Positions 1 to 6,684 of a stretch of 19,764 nucleotides of DNA are shown here, piece after piece. Position 1 is the first letter of the stretch, and every line of letters begins with the position of its first letter. Under the pieces are notes generated by a model. The model saw nothing but the letters and a program-made list of their open reading frames with translations. It was not told the origin of the DNA and ran no database searches. The translations under genes were made by a program, and so were the position numbers. This DNA is from Candidatus Calditenuaceae archaeon JGI OTU-1. GTDB lineage: Archaea; Thermoproteota; Nitrososphaeria_A; Caldarchaeales; Calditenuaceae. The stretch covers positions 11,956-31,719 of the forward strand of contig AWOE01000017.1 of the NCBI GenBank assembly GCA_000494145.1. Direction: 5' to 3'.

Positions 1-116
1 GGATCCCGATGCAACGACGAGAGGTCCGGCTCAGAAGGGTCCAGAAGGTCGACGAGGGTCTCGCTGGGGAGCTCCACCAGAAGCTCGGTCTCGCCCCACG
101 GCACCCAGACCTCCAT
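1..116 (-). CDS. LarA-like (DUF2088) protein, 5' fragment
   Basis: The first 38 codons of a gene that runs off the left edge. An ATG at 116-114 follows immediately after the stop codon of the 6-phosphogluconate dehydrogenase gene (TAG then ATG with no gap), so the two are almost certainly co-transcribed and translationally coupled. The peptide begins MEVWVPWGETELLVELP and continues with an acidic, Leu/Pro-rich stretch. This resembles the N-terminal strand of the LarA/DUF2088 family (nickel-pincer lactate racemase and related sugar- or hydroxy-acid epimerases), which typically opens with a 'hydrophobic-x-YG-x-x-x-hydrophobic-x-[LI]P' pattern. No catalytic residue lies inside the visible part, so the family call rests on this short pattern alone. 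If it is right, an epimerase/racemase of hydroxy acids or sugar acids next to a 6-phosphogluconate enzyme would suggest a sugar-acid pathway. Confidence 0.45.
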   Translation of the reverse strand, partial: MEVWVPWGETELLVELPSETLVDLLDPSEPDLSSLHRD

Positions 117-1529
117 CTATTCCCTGCCCCAACCGGAGGAGAAGGTACCGTGCATGTCGATCCTCTGGAAGCCGTGCCTTCCGAAGTAGTCGCGCAACGC
201 TTGGACCAGGTTCGCCGTCAGACGTCTGGACGTGATCGCGAGGTACCAGTTCAGGGCAGAGGAGGTCACGGGTGCCGGGACGCCGAGCCTCGCCGCCAGA
301 GCCACGAAACCTCCCCACTCCGAGACGTGCTCCCTGATGTCGCGCTGGAACTCCTCCATCAGCTGGAGCGTCCTGCCCTCGCCCTGGAAAGCGCTCAGCG
401 CCGCGTACGCCCTCTCCACGATCCTCGACCTGATGATGCAGCCTGCCCTCCAGACCCTGAAGGCCTCAGCCACGTCGAAGCCGTATCCCAGCGACTTGGA
501 GGCTGCCTCGAGCAGCAGCGATCCCTGGAGGTAAGAGGCGACGAACGTCAGGTAAAGAGACCACCTACAGGTCTCGACGACCTCTCCCTCCGCTCGGGGC
601 AGGGACGCGGCGCAGGCGTACGTCGATGCCCTCTGCCTGAAATCCCGCATCGCGCTGACGAAGCGGCCGTGGACCGCCTCCGCGATGGAGGGCGCTGGGA
701 CGCCTAGGTCCAGGGAGAGCTGGGCCGTCCAGATCCCGGTGCCCTTCTGCTCGGCGACGTCCAGAACCCTCTCTATCAGCGGCTCACCGGACCCTTCCTC
801 CCTGTAGCGCAGGACCCGGTAGGTCGCCTCCACCAGGAAGGAGGAGAGCTCGCCGCTCGACCAACCCTCGAAGACGGAGGAGGCCTCGTCGGGGCCCATG
901 CCGAGTCCGTTGCGGAGGACGCCGTAGACCTCAGCGATCGCGGCCATCATCGCGTACTCGATGCCGTTGTGGACCGTCTTGACGAGGTGTCCCGAGCCGC
1001 CGGGCCCGAAATAGGAGACGCAGGGGTCGCCGCGGTGCTTCGCCGCCGCCTCCCTCAGCACCCCCTCCACCGAACCGTAACCTCTGATCGAGCCGCCCGC
1101 CATCATGGAAGGCCCCTTCAGGGCCCCCTCGTATCCGCCGCTGACGCCCATGCCGACGAAGTCGATGCCCTTCCTCAGGAGCTCCTCGTACCTCCTGTCC
1201 GAGTCCCTGAAGTGGGAGTTGCCGCAGTCGAGGAGGACGTCTCCCGGCTCGAGATGAGGCCCCAGCTGCGCGATCACCTCGTCCACCGGCTGACCGGCCT
1301 TCACGAACAGGAAGATCCTCCTGGGTCTGGAGAGGGATGCGACGAAATCCCTCAGGGAGTACGTGCCCGTCAGACCGGCCGCCCCTCCAACCCTCTCGAG
1401 GAAGGTCCTCGTCCTCTCCGGCGTCCTGTTGTAGATCGAGACGGAGAAGCCCCTGCTGAGCAGGTTCAGCGCGAAGTTCTCGCCCATCGGCCCCAGCCCG
1501 AAGACGCCGACGTCGGAGTTGCCCGGCAT
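117..1529 (-). CDS. gnd: 6-phosphogluconate dehydrogenase, decarboxylating, full-length type
   Basis: It converts 6-phosphogluconate and NADP+ to ribulose 5-phosphate, CO2 and NADPH in the cytoplasm. At 470 aa it has the long bacterial/eukaryotic architecture rather than the ~300-aa short form. A Rossmann nucleotide-binding loop GLGPMG lies at residues 11-16, followed by YNRT at 33-36, where N-R-T is the usual NADP-type signature. The substrate loop GVSGGYEGALKGPSMMAGG is at about 128-146 (family consensus GVSGGEEGA, so Tyr replaces the first Glu). The catalytic Lys is K184, followed by H187-N188 and the acid E191. The all-helical C-terminal domain carries a KGTGIWT motif and ends with a family-like YFG...RIDMHG...W tail. 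The ATG start has a TATA-like box about 29 nt upstream. The gene forms a tight pair with the LarA-like gene downstream. Oxidative pentose-phosphate enzymes are uncommon in archaea, so transfer is plausible. Confidence 0.93.
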   Translation of the reverse strand: MPGNSDVGVFGLGPMGENFALNLLSRGFSVSIYNRTPERTRTFLERVGGAAGLTGTYSLRDFVASLSRPRRIFLFVKAGQPVDEVIAQLGPHLEPGDVLLDCGNSHFRDSDRRYEELLRKGIDFVGMGVSGGYEGALKGPSMMAGGSIRGYGSVEGVLREAAAKHRGDPCVSYFGPGGSGHLVKTVHNGIEYAMMAAIAEVYGVLRNGLGMGPDEASSVFEGWSSGELSSFLVEATYRVLRYREEGSGEPLIERVLDVAEQKGTGIWTAQLSLDLGVPAPSIAEAVHGRFVSAMRDFRQRASTYACAASLPRAEGEVVETCRWSLYLTFVASYLQGSLLLEAASKSLGYGFDVAEAFRVWRAGCIIRSRIVERAYAALSAFQGEGRTLQLMEEFQRDIREHVSEWGGFVALAARLGVPAPVTSSALNWYLAITSRRLTANLVQALRDYFGRHGFQRIDMHGTFSSGWGRE

Positions 1530-1553
1530 GCCATCCGAACTTGCCCCGGCCTT

Positions 1554-1564
1554 GCTATAATGCT
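1554..1564 (-). promoter_or_regulatory. TATA-like box of the gnd gene
   Basis: On the minus strand the sequence AGCATTATAGC is centred about 29 nt before the gnd ATG at 1529. That is the spacing expected for a leaderless archaeal transcript. It is the only AT-rich hexamer in an otherwise GC-rich leader. The call is by spacing and composition only. Confidence 0.45.
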
Positions 1565-1617
1565 GATCGGAGGTCCGGTGCTTTTCGAGAAGAGGCGATG
1601 AAAGGAGCAGGCAGTGA

Positions 1618-1640
1618 GAAGCGAAGAAAAACGAAAAGCG
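1618..1640 (-). terminator. T-rich terminator behind the thermosome gene
   Basis: Directly after the thermosome stop codon the minus strand shows two closely spaced T runs (CGCTTTTCGTTTTTCTTCGC at 1621-1640) with no convincing stem-loop. U-rich, hairpin-free 3' ends are the usual archaeal termination signals and are the substrate type of aCPSF1/FttA, whose gene lies at the other end of this window. The T tract separates the thermosome unit from gnd, which has its own TATA-like box. Confidence 0.5.
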
Positions 1641-1653
1641 AGGCGGGAAGGGT

Positions 1654-3291
1654 TCAGTCGAACTCGGGGGTCTCGGTCTCCTCTCCCTTCTTACCCTTCT
1701 TCTCTTCCTCCTTCTTCTTGCTCGCGGCGATGACGTCGTCGATCCTGAGGATCATCGCGGACGCCTCGAAGCTGGACTTCAGCGCCTGCACCTTCACCTT
1801 CAGCGGCTCGATAACGCCGACCTGGAACATGTCGTCGACCTTTCCGGCCATGAGGTTGAGGCCGTAGGAGATCCCGTTCTCCGCGTGCTTGTTCCGCAGC
1901 GCCGTCATGATGTCGATCGGGTCCAGGCCGGCGTTCTCGGCGAGGGTCTTCGGGATGATCTCCAGCGCCTCGGCGAAGGCCAGCATCGCCAGCTGCTCCT
2001 TCCCCGGGTACTTGGCGGCCTCCTCCCTTATCGCCTTAGCCAGCTCGACCTCGACGGCCCCTCCGCCGGGGACGAACCTGTTGTCGTCGACGATGTTGAT
2101 GACGTTCATGATGGCGTCGTTCAGGGCCCTCTCGGCCTCGTCCAGCTGCCTCTCGAGGCCTGCCCTGATCAGGACCGAGACCGCCTTCGGGTCCTTGCAG
2201 CCCTCGACGAAGACCATCCTGTCCTCTCCTATCTTCCTCTCCTCTACCAGCTCAGCATAGCCGAGGTCCTTCGGCTCGAGGTCCTCGAAGTTGGTGACGA
2301 TCCTCCCGCCGGTCGCCTTCTCGAGCTTCTCCATGTCGCTCCTCTTCACCCTCCTGACCGCCAGTATCCCCTTCTTCGCGAGGAAGAACTGGGCCGCGTC
2401 GTCGATGCCCTTCTGGCAGAAGACGACGTTGGCTCCGACCGAGGCGACCTTGTCGACCATCTCCTGGAGGATCCTGTGCTCCTCGTCCAGGAACTGCTTC
2501 ATCAGCTCTGGGCTCCTGATCCTGATCTCGGCGCTGAACTCGGTCTTCTCTATCTCGAAGGGAGCATCGATCAGGGCGATCTTCGCCTGCTTCACGGTCT
2601 TCGGCATGGCCGGGTGGACTACCTCCTTGTCGACGATGATCCCCTTGACTACCTGCGACTCGAGGAGGCTCTTTCCGATCTTCTTGACGATCTGTATGTC
2701 GTCCTTGTCGGCCTTCCTCTTGCCGTTGACCTCCCTCACCACGCTCAGGACCGCGTCGATAGCCAAGTCGGCGATGTGGTCGGTCGCGAAGCCGAGGGAC
2801 TTGCTGCCGAGTGAGGTCTTGACGATCTTCCTCAGCGTCGCCCTGTCGTCGAGCGATACGGGCTTTGCGATCTCCTCGAGCCTCTTCAGCGCCACCTGCA
2901 GCGCCCTGCGGTACCCGGTGATGATGGTGCTCGCGTGGATCTTCTGGTCCAGCAGCTCCTCCGCCTTCCTGAGCAGCTCGCCGGCCAGGACGACGGCGGT
3001 CGTGGTCCCGTCGCCGACCATCTTGTCCTGGGTCTTGGCCACCTCGATGATCATCTTCGCAGCCGGGTGCTCGACGTCCATCTTCTCGAGGATCGTGGCG
3101 CCGTCGTTGGTGACGACCACGTCACCTATCGAGTCGACGAGGATCTTGTCCATCCCCTTGGGGCCGAGGGTGGTCTTGACGATCTCGGCGATGATCTTCG
3201 CGGCGGCGATGTTGTTCCTCTGCGCTGCCCTTCCCCTCGTCCTCGATGTGCCTTCCTTCAGGATTATCACGGGTTGGCCGGATAGGGCCAT
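1654..3291 (-). CDS. ths: Thermosome subunit (group II chaperonin)
   Basis: ATP-dependent cytosolic folding chaperonin that assembles into stacked double rings with a built-in lid. The 545 aa match the family length. Equatorial-domain ATP motifs are present: TTLGPKGMDK at residues 40-49, NDGATIL at 62-68 and GDGTTT at 93-98. A second equatorial nucleotide motif, PGGGAVEVELA, lies in the C-terminal half. The middle third is the apical/lid domain. The C-terminus is a Lys/Glu-rich tail ending TETPEFD, without the Gly-Gly-Met repeats found on many archaeal subunits. The ATG at 3291 is fixed by an 8-nt SD match (AGGTGATC, 3296-3303) four bases upstream and a TATA box at about 3327-3333. Whether this is the alpha or beta subunit, and whether paralogues exist, cannot be told from this window. 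Confidence 0.98.
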   Translation of the reverse strand: MALSGQPVIILKEGTSRTRGRAAQRNNIAAAKIIAEIVKTTLGPKGMDKILVDSIGDVVVTNDGATILEKMDVEHPAAKMIIEVAKTQDKMVGDGTTTAVVLAGELLRKAEELLDQKIHASTIITGYRRALQVALKRLEEIAKPVSLDDRATLRKIVKTSLGSKSLGFATDHIADLAIDAVLSVVREVNGKRKADKDDIQIVKKIGKSLLESQVVKGIIVDKEVVHPAMPKTVKQAKIALIDAPFEIEKTEFSAEIRIRSPELMKQFLDEEHRILQEMVDKVASVGANVVFCQKGIDDAAQFFLAKKGILAVRRVKRSDMEKLEKATGGRIVTNFEDLEPKDLGYAELVEERKIGEDRMVFVEGCKDPKAVSVLIRAGLERQLDEAERALNDAIMNVINIVDDNRFVPGGGAVEVELAKAIREEAAKYPGKEQLAMLAFAEALEIIPKTLAENAGLDPIDIMTALRNKHAENGISYGLNLMAGKVDDMFQVGVIEPLKVKVQALKSSFEASAMILRIDDVIAASKKKEEEKKGKKGEETETPEFD

Positions 3292-3295
3292 CTCA

Positions 3296-3334
3296 GATCA
3301 CCTGGGATCCACCAGCTAATGCCACCTTTTAAAC
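3296..3334 (-). promoter_or_regulatory. TATA box and strong SD of the thermosome gene
   Basis: The minus strand carries TTTAAAAGG at 3325-3333, a good archaeal TATA core. About 25 nt further on is the SD sequence AGGTGATC (3296-3303), complementary to the 3' end of archaeal 16S rRNA, ending four bases before the ATG. This is one of the best SD sites in the window and suits a highly expressed chaperonin. The transcript would have a leader of about 15-20 nt, unlike the leaderless layout of most neighbours. Confidence 0.6.
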
Positions 3335-3350
3335 GTCGCAACAGACGACA

Positions 3351-3893
3351 TCAGACGATCCTCAGGACCGCTATCCTCTCCAGGACGGCCAGCTCCTCGC
3401 GGCTGACGCCCTCCGATGCGGGGATCGAGCCTATGACGTCCTCGGTGATCCCGAGCCTGCCGGCGACGTCGAGGGGGTCGGCGGCGGCCAGCATCCCCTC
3501 CACCACCTCGCCTCCAAGGACATCCCTCACCCTCTCCAGCAGCTGAACCGGGTCCAGGCTCCCCCCGGAGAAGGCGACCGCACCGACAATCCTCTGGCCC
3601 GGCCTGACGCCGACCGCCGCGATCGCCTCGGAGATCTGCTTCGCCCCCGCGAGGAACCTGATGAACTCGACCTCCATCCGCTTGGCCCTGTTGGTACCTG
3701 TGGCGAAGGCGTCGACCGCGCAGAGGAACGCAATCACGAGGTGCCTCTCCGAGACGACCCTCGACGGAGCGAAGAGCTGGACCGGCTCCCGGCCGATGAG
3801 CCCGGCTTCCTCGAGGGCCTTCACCGCATCGTCGACCCTCACCCTGTACGCCTCGGCGGCCATCGCGTGGCCCATGTACCTGACGACCAGCAA
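3351..3893 (-). CDS. cgi121: KEOPS complex subunit Cgi121
   Basis: Cgi121 (CGI-121/TPRKB family) is the tRNA-binding accessory subunit of KEOPS, which makes N6-threonylcarbamoyladenosine (t6A) at position 37 of ANN-decoding tRNAs. The family signature is clear: an 'S.R.V...RHL..A...A..AF' helix at about residues 44-64, then a central EVEFIRFLAGAKQISEAIAAVG (about 74-95), matching the archaeal Cgi121 hallmark 'L-x-G-x-x-Q-I-x-E-A-I-x-x-x-G'. A strand of type IVGAVAF follows. The 180 aa include a short C-terminal tail beyond the ~150-aa core. The start used is TTG at 3893 with AGGT just upstream; an ATG at 3875 is an alternative that would cost six residues. The stop codon lies about 20 bp before the thermosome TATA box, so the thermosome is probably transcribed separately. 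Confidence 0.82.
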   Translation of the reverse strand: MLVVRYMGHAMAAEAYRVRVDDAVKALEEAGLIGREPVQLFAPSRVVSERHLVIAFLCAVDAFATGTNRAKRMEVEFIRFLAGAKQISEAIAAVGVRPGQRIVGAVAFSGGSLDPVQLLERVRDVLGGEVVEGMLAAADPLDVAGRLGITEDVIGSIPASEGVSREELAVLERIAVLRIV

Positions 3894-3962
3894 GGACCTG
3901 CCAACGGATGACGGACCCTGCTGATCAACCTGCGGGCAGATGCCGCGACCAACTGCGCAGCC

Positions 3963-4005
3963 GATAAAGCACAGGCCTTACCCCGGTCCCGCTCAGGTTA
4001 TTAGG
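3963..4005. promoter_or_regulatory. Divergent promoter region, Cgi121 / L10e
   Basis: Two AT-rich elements lie in the gap between the divergent genes. GGTTATTAGG at 3996-4005 is centred 30 nt before the L10e ATG at 4030 and fits a leaderless or very short-leader plus-strand transcript. GCTTTATCGG (minus strand, about 3961-3970) is placed to serve Cgi121 with a leader of roughly 45 nt. These are calls by position and composition only. Confidence 0.3.
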
Positions 4006-4029
4006 GAACGAGGCGGGAGCTGGGAGGGA

Positions 4030-4551
4030 ATGAGGGCGAGGAACTACAGGGCGATCGAGAGGCCGTACACGAGGGAGGAGTTCATAGCGGGCGCACCCCA
4101 GCCGAGGATCGCCAAGTACGACTACGGCGAGTGGAGGGAGGGGTACGAGCTGAGGCTGGACCTCATCGCCATGACCGACGTGCAGGTCAGGGACGTGGCC
4201 CTCGAATCGGCGAGGGTCGCGGCGGGCAAGTTCCTCTCTTCCAAGATCGGCAACGACTTCTACCTCGTCGTGAGGGCCCACCCGCACCACGTCCTGCGGG
4301 AGAACAAGCTGATCTTCGGAGCCCATGCCGACAGGCTTCAGGAGGGGATGAGCAGGGCCTTCGGGAGGCCGGTTGGGAGGGCTGCGCAGGTCTACGCGGG
4401 GAAGGCGGTCATCAGCCTCTACGTCGACGCGAAGAACCTCGAGGCGGCGAAAGAGGCGCTCAGGATAGCGGCCAGCAAGCTGCCGAAGGACTACAGGATC
4501 GTCGTCAACCGGCTCACGGCCGTCGCACCCGCATCCCAGCAGGAGAACTGA
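4030..4551 (+). CDS. rpl10e: Large ribosomal subunit protein L10e (uL16 family)
   Basis: Archaeal/eukaryotic L10e, the counterpart of bacterial L16 at the base of the central protuberance near the peptidyl-transferase centre and tRNA acceptor arms. Signature segments are the N-terminal YTREEFIAGAPQPRIAKYDYG, the A-L-E-S-A-R-V-A-A-G-K-F helix, the family hallmark PHHVLRENK, then GADRL-type HADRLQEGMSRAFG with PVGRAAQV, and the C-terminal AAKEALRIAASKLP. The open frame extends upstream to 3940, but those 30 residues are not L10e-like. The ATG at 4030 has GGGAGGGA directly upstream and gives 173 aa, normal for the family. A short extension ending ASQQEN follows the usual C-terminus. Confidence 0.95.
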   Translation: MRARNYRAIERPYTREEFIAGAPQPRIAKYDYGEWREGYELRLDLIAMTDVQVRDVALESARVAAGKFLSSKIGNDFYLVVRAHPHHVLRENKLIFGAHADRLQEGMSRAFGRPVGRAAQVYAGKAVISLYVDAKNLEAAKEALRIAASKLPKDYRIVVNRLTAVAPASQQEN

Positions 4552-4616
4552 CCCGTCCTCCCGGTCGTGTGTTCTGCCGCGCAACACTTTTCTGATGCAG
4601 CGAGTTCTGTCGTCCG

Positions 4617-5120
4617 GTGCGGCAGGCGATAACCTTCCAGGACCTCTACAGACTCGACAGGATGAAGAGGGTGCTGGCCTTCGAGGTCCTGCTCTCAGCG
4701 GGCGTCGTCTCGGTGGCCTTGGGATTGAGGTCGAACCTCCTTCATCTGTCCCTGGCGGGCCTCGCGGCCTTCGCCTCCATCGTCGCGGCGTTCTGGATCA
4801 GATGGGAGGTCGGAAGGAAGAGAAGGAGGCTCGCGATCGGAACGGTCACGAGGACGCTCGACCTCGCCCGGAGCCCGGAGCGTCTTCGGCTCCCCCTCCT
4901 CACAGGCAACTATCTCCCCGGAAGGTCCCTCCTGCCCGAAAGGGCCAGGGGCTTCGCGGTGGACGTCGTGGTGCTGGGGAAGAGGCTCAGGTACCTCGAC
5001 CACACGCCACGCGCCGAGGGCGAGAGCGTCCTCCTCTTGCTCGACTCGAAGGGGGACGTTCTGGCCTCCGCGGGGAGCGAGTCGAAGGTCCCCCTTGAGC
5101 TGCTGATGAAGCTCGCCTGA
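4617..5120 (+). CDS. Uncharacterised two-helix membrane protein
   Basis: I do not recognise a family. The 167-aa protein starts at GTG (4617), about 28 nt after an AT-richer patch (ACACTTTTCT, 4584-4593) that could be its TATA box. Residues 1-18 are charged and possibly amphipathic. Two hydrophobic helices follow at about 19-37 and 41-62 with a short turn between them, then a basic VGRKRRR at about 65-71. The remaining ~95 residues form a soluble domain with alternating strands (VDVVVLGKRLRYLDH, VLLLLDSKGDVLAS). The positive cluster after helix 2 suggests a helical hairpin with both ends cytoplasmic. It lies 66 bp after L10e on the same strand and converges on hisA 20 bp away. Codon usage is GC-rich like its neighbours, which supports a real gene. 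Confidence 0.6.
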   Translation: MRQAITFQDLYRLDRMKRVLAFEVLLSAGVVSVALGLRSNLLHLSLAGLAAFASIVAAFWIRWEVGRKRRRLAIGTVTRTLDLARSPERLRLPLLTGNYLPGRSLLPERARGFAVDVVVLGKRLRYLDHTPRAEGESVLLLLDSKGDVLASAGSESKVPLELLMKLA

Positions 5121-5139
5121 GGGTGACTAGGTCAAGGCG

Positions 5140-5868
5140 TCAGGTCTGGGAACGCGCGGCCTCGATAAGGCTCCTCGGGCTGACCAGCTGCTCGTACAGG
5201 ACCCTGCCGAGGACGACGCCCTTGACGCCCAACGACTTGAGGGTCCTGATGTGGCTGACGGAGGAGATGCCGCCGCTGACGTACGTTATGGAACGCTCGT
5301 CTTCACCGAGCTCCTTCAGCCGCTCGAGGTCCGGCCCCGAGAGGGTCCCGTCATTGGCCACGCTCGTGGCGAGGACGTGCCTGATCCCGAGGGCCCTGAC
5401 CCGTGCGTATCCCTCCTCCAACCTCATCCGAGCCCTTGTGGTCCATCCGTTGTAGACGACGGATCCGGTCTGGTCGTAGTCGAGGGCGGCCACGAACCTG
5501 TCGCCCGAGTACTCCTCCACCAGCTCCCTCACCAGCGACGGCGACCTTACCAGCACGGTCCCGAGCACGACCCTGTCGACGCCCAGTGCCAGCGCGTCTT
5601 TTATCGAATCCCTGTCCCTCATCCCTCCGCCCAGCTGCACCTTGAAGCCCCTCAGTTCGGGGAGGATGTTCCTGATCAGCTCGAAGTTGCTCCCTCTGCC
5701 CAGCGCCCTGTCAAGGTCCACGATGTGGAAACCGTCGAACCCGTAGGACGTCAGCTTCCTCACGACGTGCAGCGGCTTCGTCGAGTAGACGATCGCGTTC
5801 CCCATCTCACCCCTTATGAGCCTGACAACGTTCCCCTCGAGCAGGTCGATCGAAGCCCAAACCTCCAA
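5140..5868 (-). CDS. hisA: HisA: ProFAR isomerase of histidine biosynthesis
   Basis: A (beta-alpha)8-barrel enzyme that converts ProFAR to PRFAR by Amadori rearrangement, the fourth step of histidine biosynthesis. Both catalytic aspartates of the family are present: D8 in the first strand (SIDLLEGNVVRL) and D130 in ALDYDQTGSVVYNGW. Phosphate-binding loops are visible at QLGGGMRD (about 78-85), NDGTLSGPDLE and VSGGISS, near the C-terminal ends of strands. Length (242 aa) is typical. The VVYNGW segment after D130 favours HisA over HisF, whose second catalytic Asp sits in a different context. The start is TTG at 5868. No other his genes are nearby, so the histidine pathway is dispersed in this genome. 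The gene is divergent from the folate gene and may share a short promoter region with it. Confidence 0.92.
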   Translation of the reverse strand: MEVWASIDLLEGNVVRLIRGEMGNAIVYSTKPLHVVRKLTSYGFDGFHIVDLDRALGRGSNFELIRNILPELRGFKVQLGGGMRDRDSIKDALALGVDRVVLGTVLVRSPSLVRELVEEYSGDRFVAALDYDQTGSVVYNGWTTRARMRLEEGYARVRALGIRHVLATSVANDGTLSGPDLERLKELGEDERSITYVSGGISSVSHIRTLKSLGVKGVVLGRVLYEQLVSPRSLIEAARSQT

Positions 5869-5900
5869 CGCCGGCCCCTCACACCGCTCTCCGGTGATCA

Positions 5901-5908
5901 GAAATACC
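5901..5908. promoter_or_regulatory. Possible shared TATA element, hisA / folate gene
   Basis: GAAATACC (plus) reads GGTATTTC on the minus strand. It is the only AT-rich patch in the 69-bp gap between the two divergent start codons. Its centre is about 34 nt before the plus-strand TTG (5938) and about 36 nt before the minus-strand TTG (5868), so either or both genes could use it. A GGGGGAGAGAGG run just before 5938 could act as SD for the plus-strand gene. Confidence 0.3.
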
Positions 5909-5937
5909 TGATCTGGGGGTTTCAGGGGGAGAGAGGT

Positions 5938-6684
5938 TTGACCGCGGGCTCCGATCCGACGGCGGTCAAGGCCGCTGTGCGGGAGAGGGTATGGAGGGTC
6001 CTCGAGGAAAAGGGCGTCGCGAGGTTCCCCCTTCCGGTGAGGGGGAGGATACCGAACTTCGAGGGTGCCGAGAAGGCCGCATCGCGCCTCTCCTCCTCTT
6101 CCGAATACGTCAGGGCCAGGGTCGTGAAGGTCAACCCCGACTCGCCCCAGAGGCCGGTGAGGCTGAGGGCCCTCCTTGACGGGAAGATCCTGATCATGCC
6201 TACGCCGCGCATCAGGAGCGGCTTCCTCCTATTGGACCCGGGGAAGGTGCCGAGGAAATATCTGAAGGAGGCCGCCACCATATCAGGCGCCTTCAGGTTC
6301 GGCAGACCCGTTCACCCCCGCGAGCTCCCCACGGTAGACCTGATCGTGATAGGATCGGTCGCCGTCACGCCCTCGGGATGGAGGGTCGGTAAGGGCGAGG
6401 GGTATGCCGAGCTCGAGTACGGCATCCTGAGGACCTATGGGAAGGTCGACGACTCCACGCCCATCTTCACCACCGTCCACGAGCTCCAGCTGGTCGACGA
6501 GCTGCCGAGGGAACCCTTCGACGTGCCGGTCGACGCGATCTTCACCAACGAACGGGACATCCGTTGTCCTCCGAACCCCAAGCCTGCCGGGATCTACTGG
6601 GACCTCCTCGACGAGGAGAAGCTGAGGGAGATACCCCTGCTCCAGGAGATGAGGTCCGTCTTCTATCGACGCGCTCCTCTGTAG
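5938..6684 (+). CDS. 5-formyltetrahydrofolate cyclo-ligase family protein
   Basis: Member of the COG0212 / MTHFS-like family, whose best-known enzymes convert 5-formyl-THF to 5,10-methenyl-THF with ATP. The archaeal-type signature is present: RFPLPVRGRIPNFEGAE at residues 29-45, MPTPRIRSGFLLLDP at 87-101, IGSVAVTPSGWRVGKGEGYAELEYG at about 138-162 (the family's G-K-G-x-G-Y loop), and TTVHELQLVDELP at 178-190. This form also resembles eukaryotic MTHFSD domains, so the substrate may not be folate itself; archaea using methanopterin or modified folates carry it too. The open frame extends far upstream as antisense to hisA. I start it at TTG 5938, which has a purine-rich SD-like run and yields 248 aa beginning just before the first conserved helix. 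The 3' end overlaps the convergent membrane-protein gene by 22 bp. Confidence 0.82.
   Translation: MTAGSDPTAVKAAVRERVWRVLEEKGVARFPLPVRGRIPNFEGAEKAASRLSSSSEYVRARVVKVNPDSPQRPVRLRALLDGKILIMPTPRIRSGFLLLDPGKVPRKYLKEAATISGAFRFGRPVHPRELPTVDLIVIGSVAVTPSGWRVGKGEGYAELEYGILRTYGKVDDSTPIFTTVHELQLVDELPREPFDVPVDAIFTNERDIRCPPNPKPAGIYWDLLDEEKLREIPLLQEMRSVFYRRAPL

Noticed and set aside
1885..3319. Several long plus-strand frames opposite the thermosome gene
   Set aside because: Antisense shadows in GC-rich DNA; the minus-strand frame is an unambiguous thermosome with SD and TATA signals.
3940..4029. 30-residue upstream extension of L10e
   Set aside because: The residues are not L10e-like, and ATG 4030 has an SD and gives the usual family length.
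5251..5937. Long N-terminal extension of the folate cyclo-ligase frame
   Set aside because: It is antisense to hisA, has Pro/Arg/His-rich low-similarity sequence, and a TTG with a purine-rich SD-like run lies at the family N-terminus (5938).
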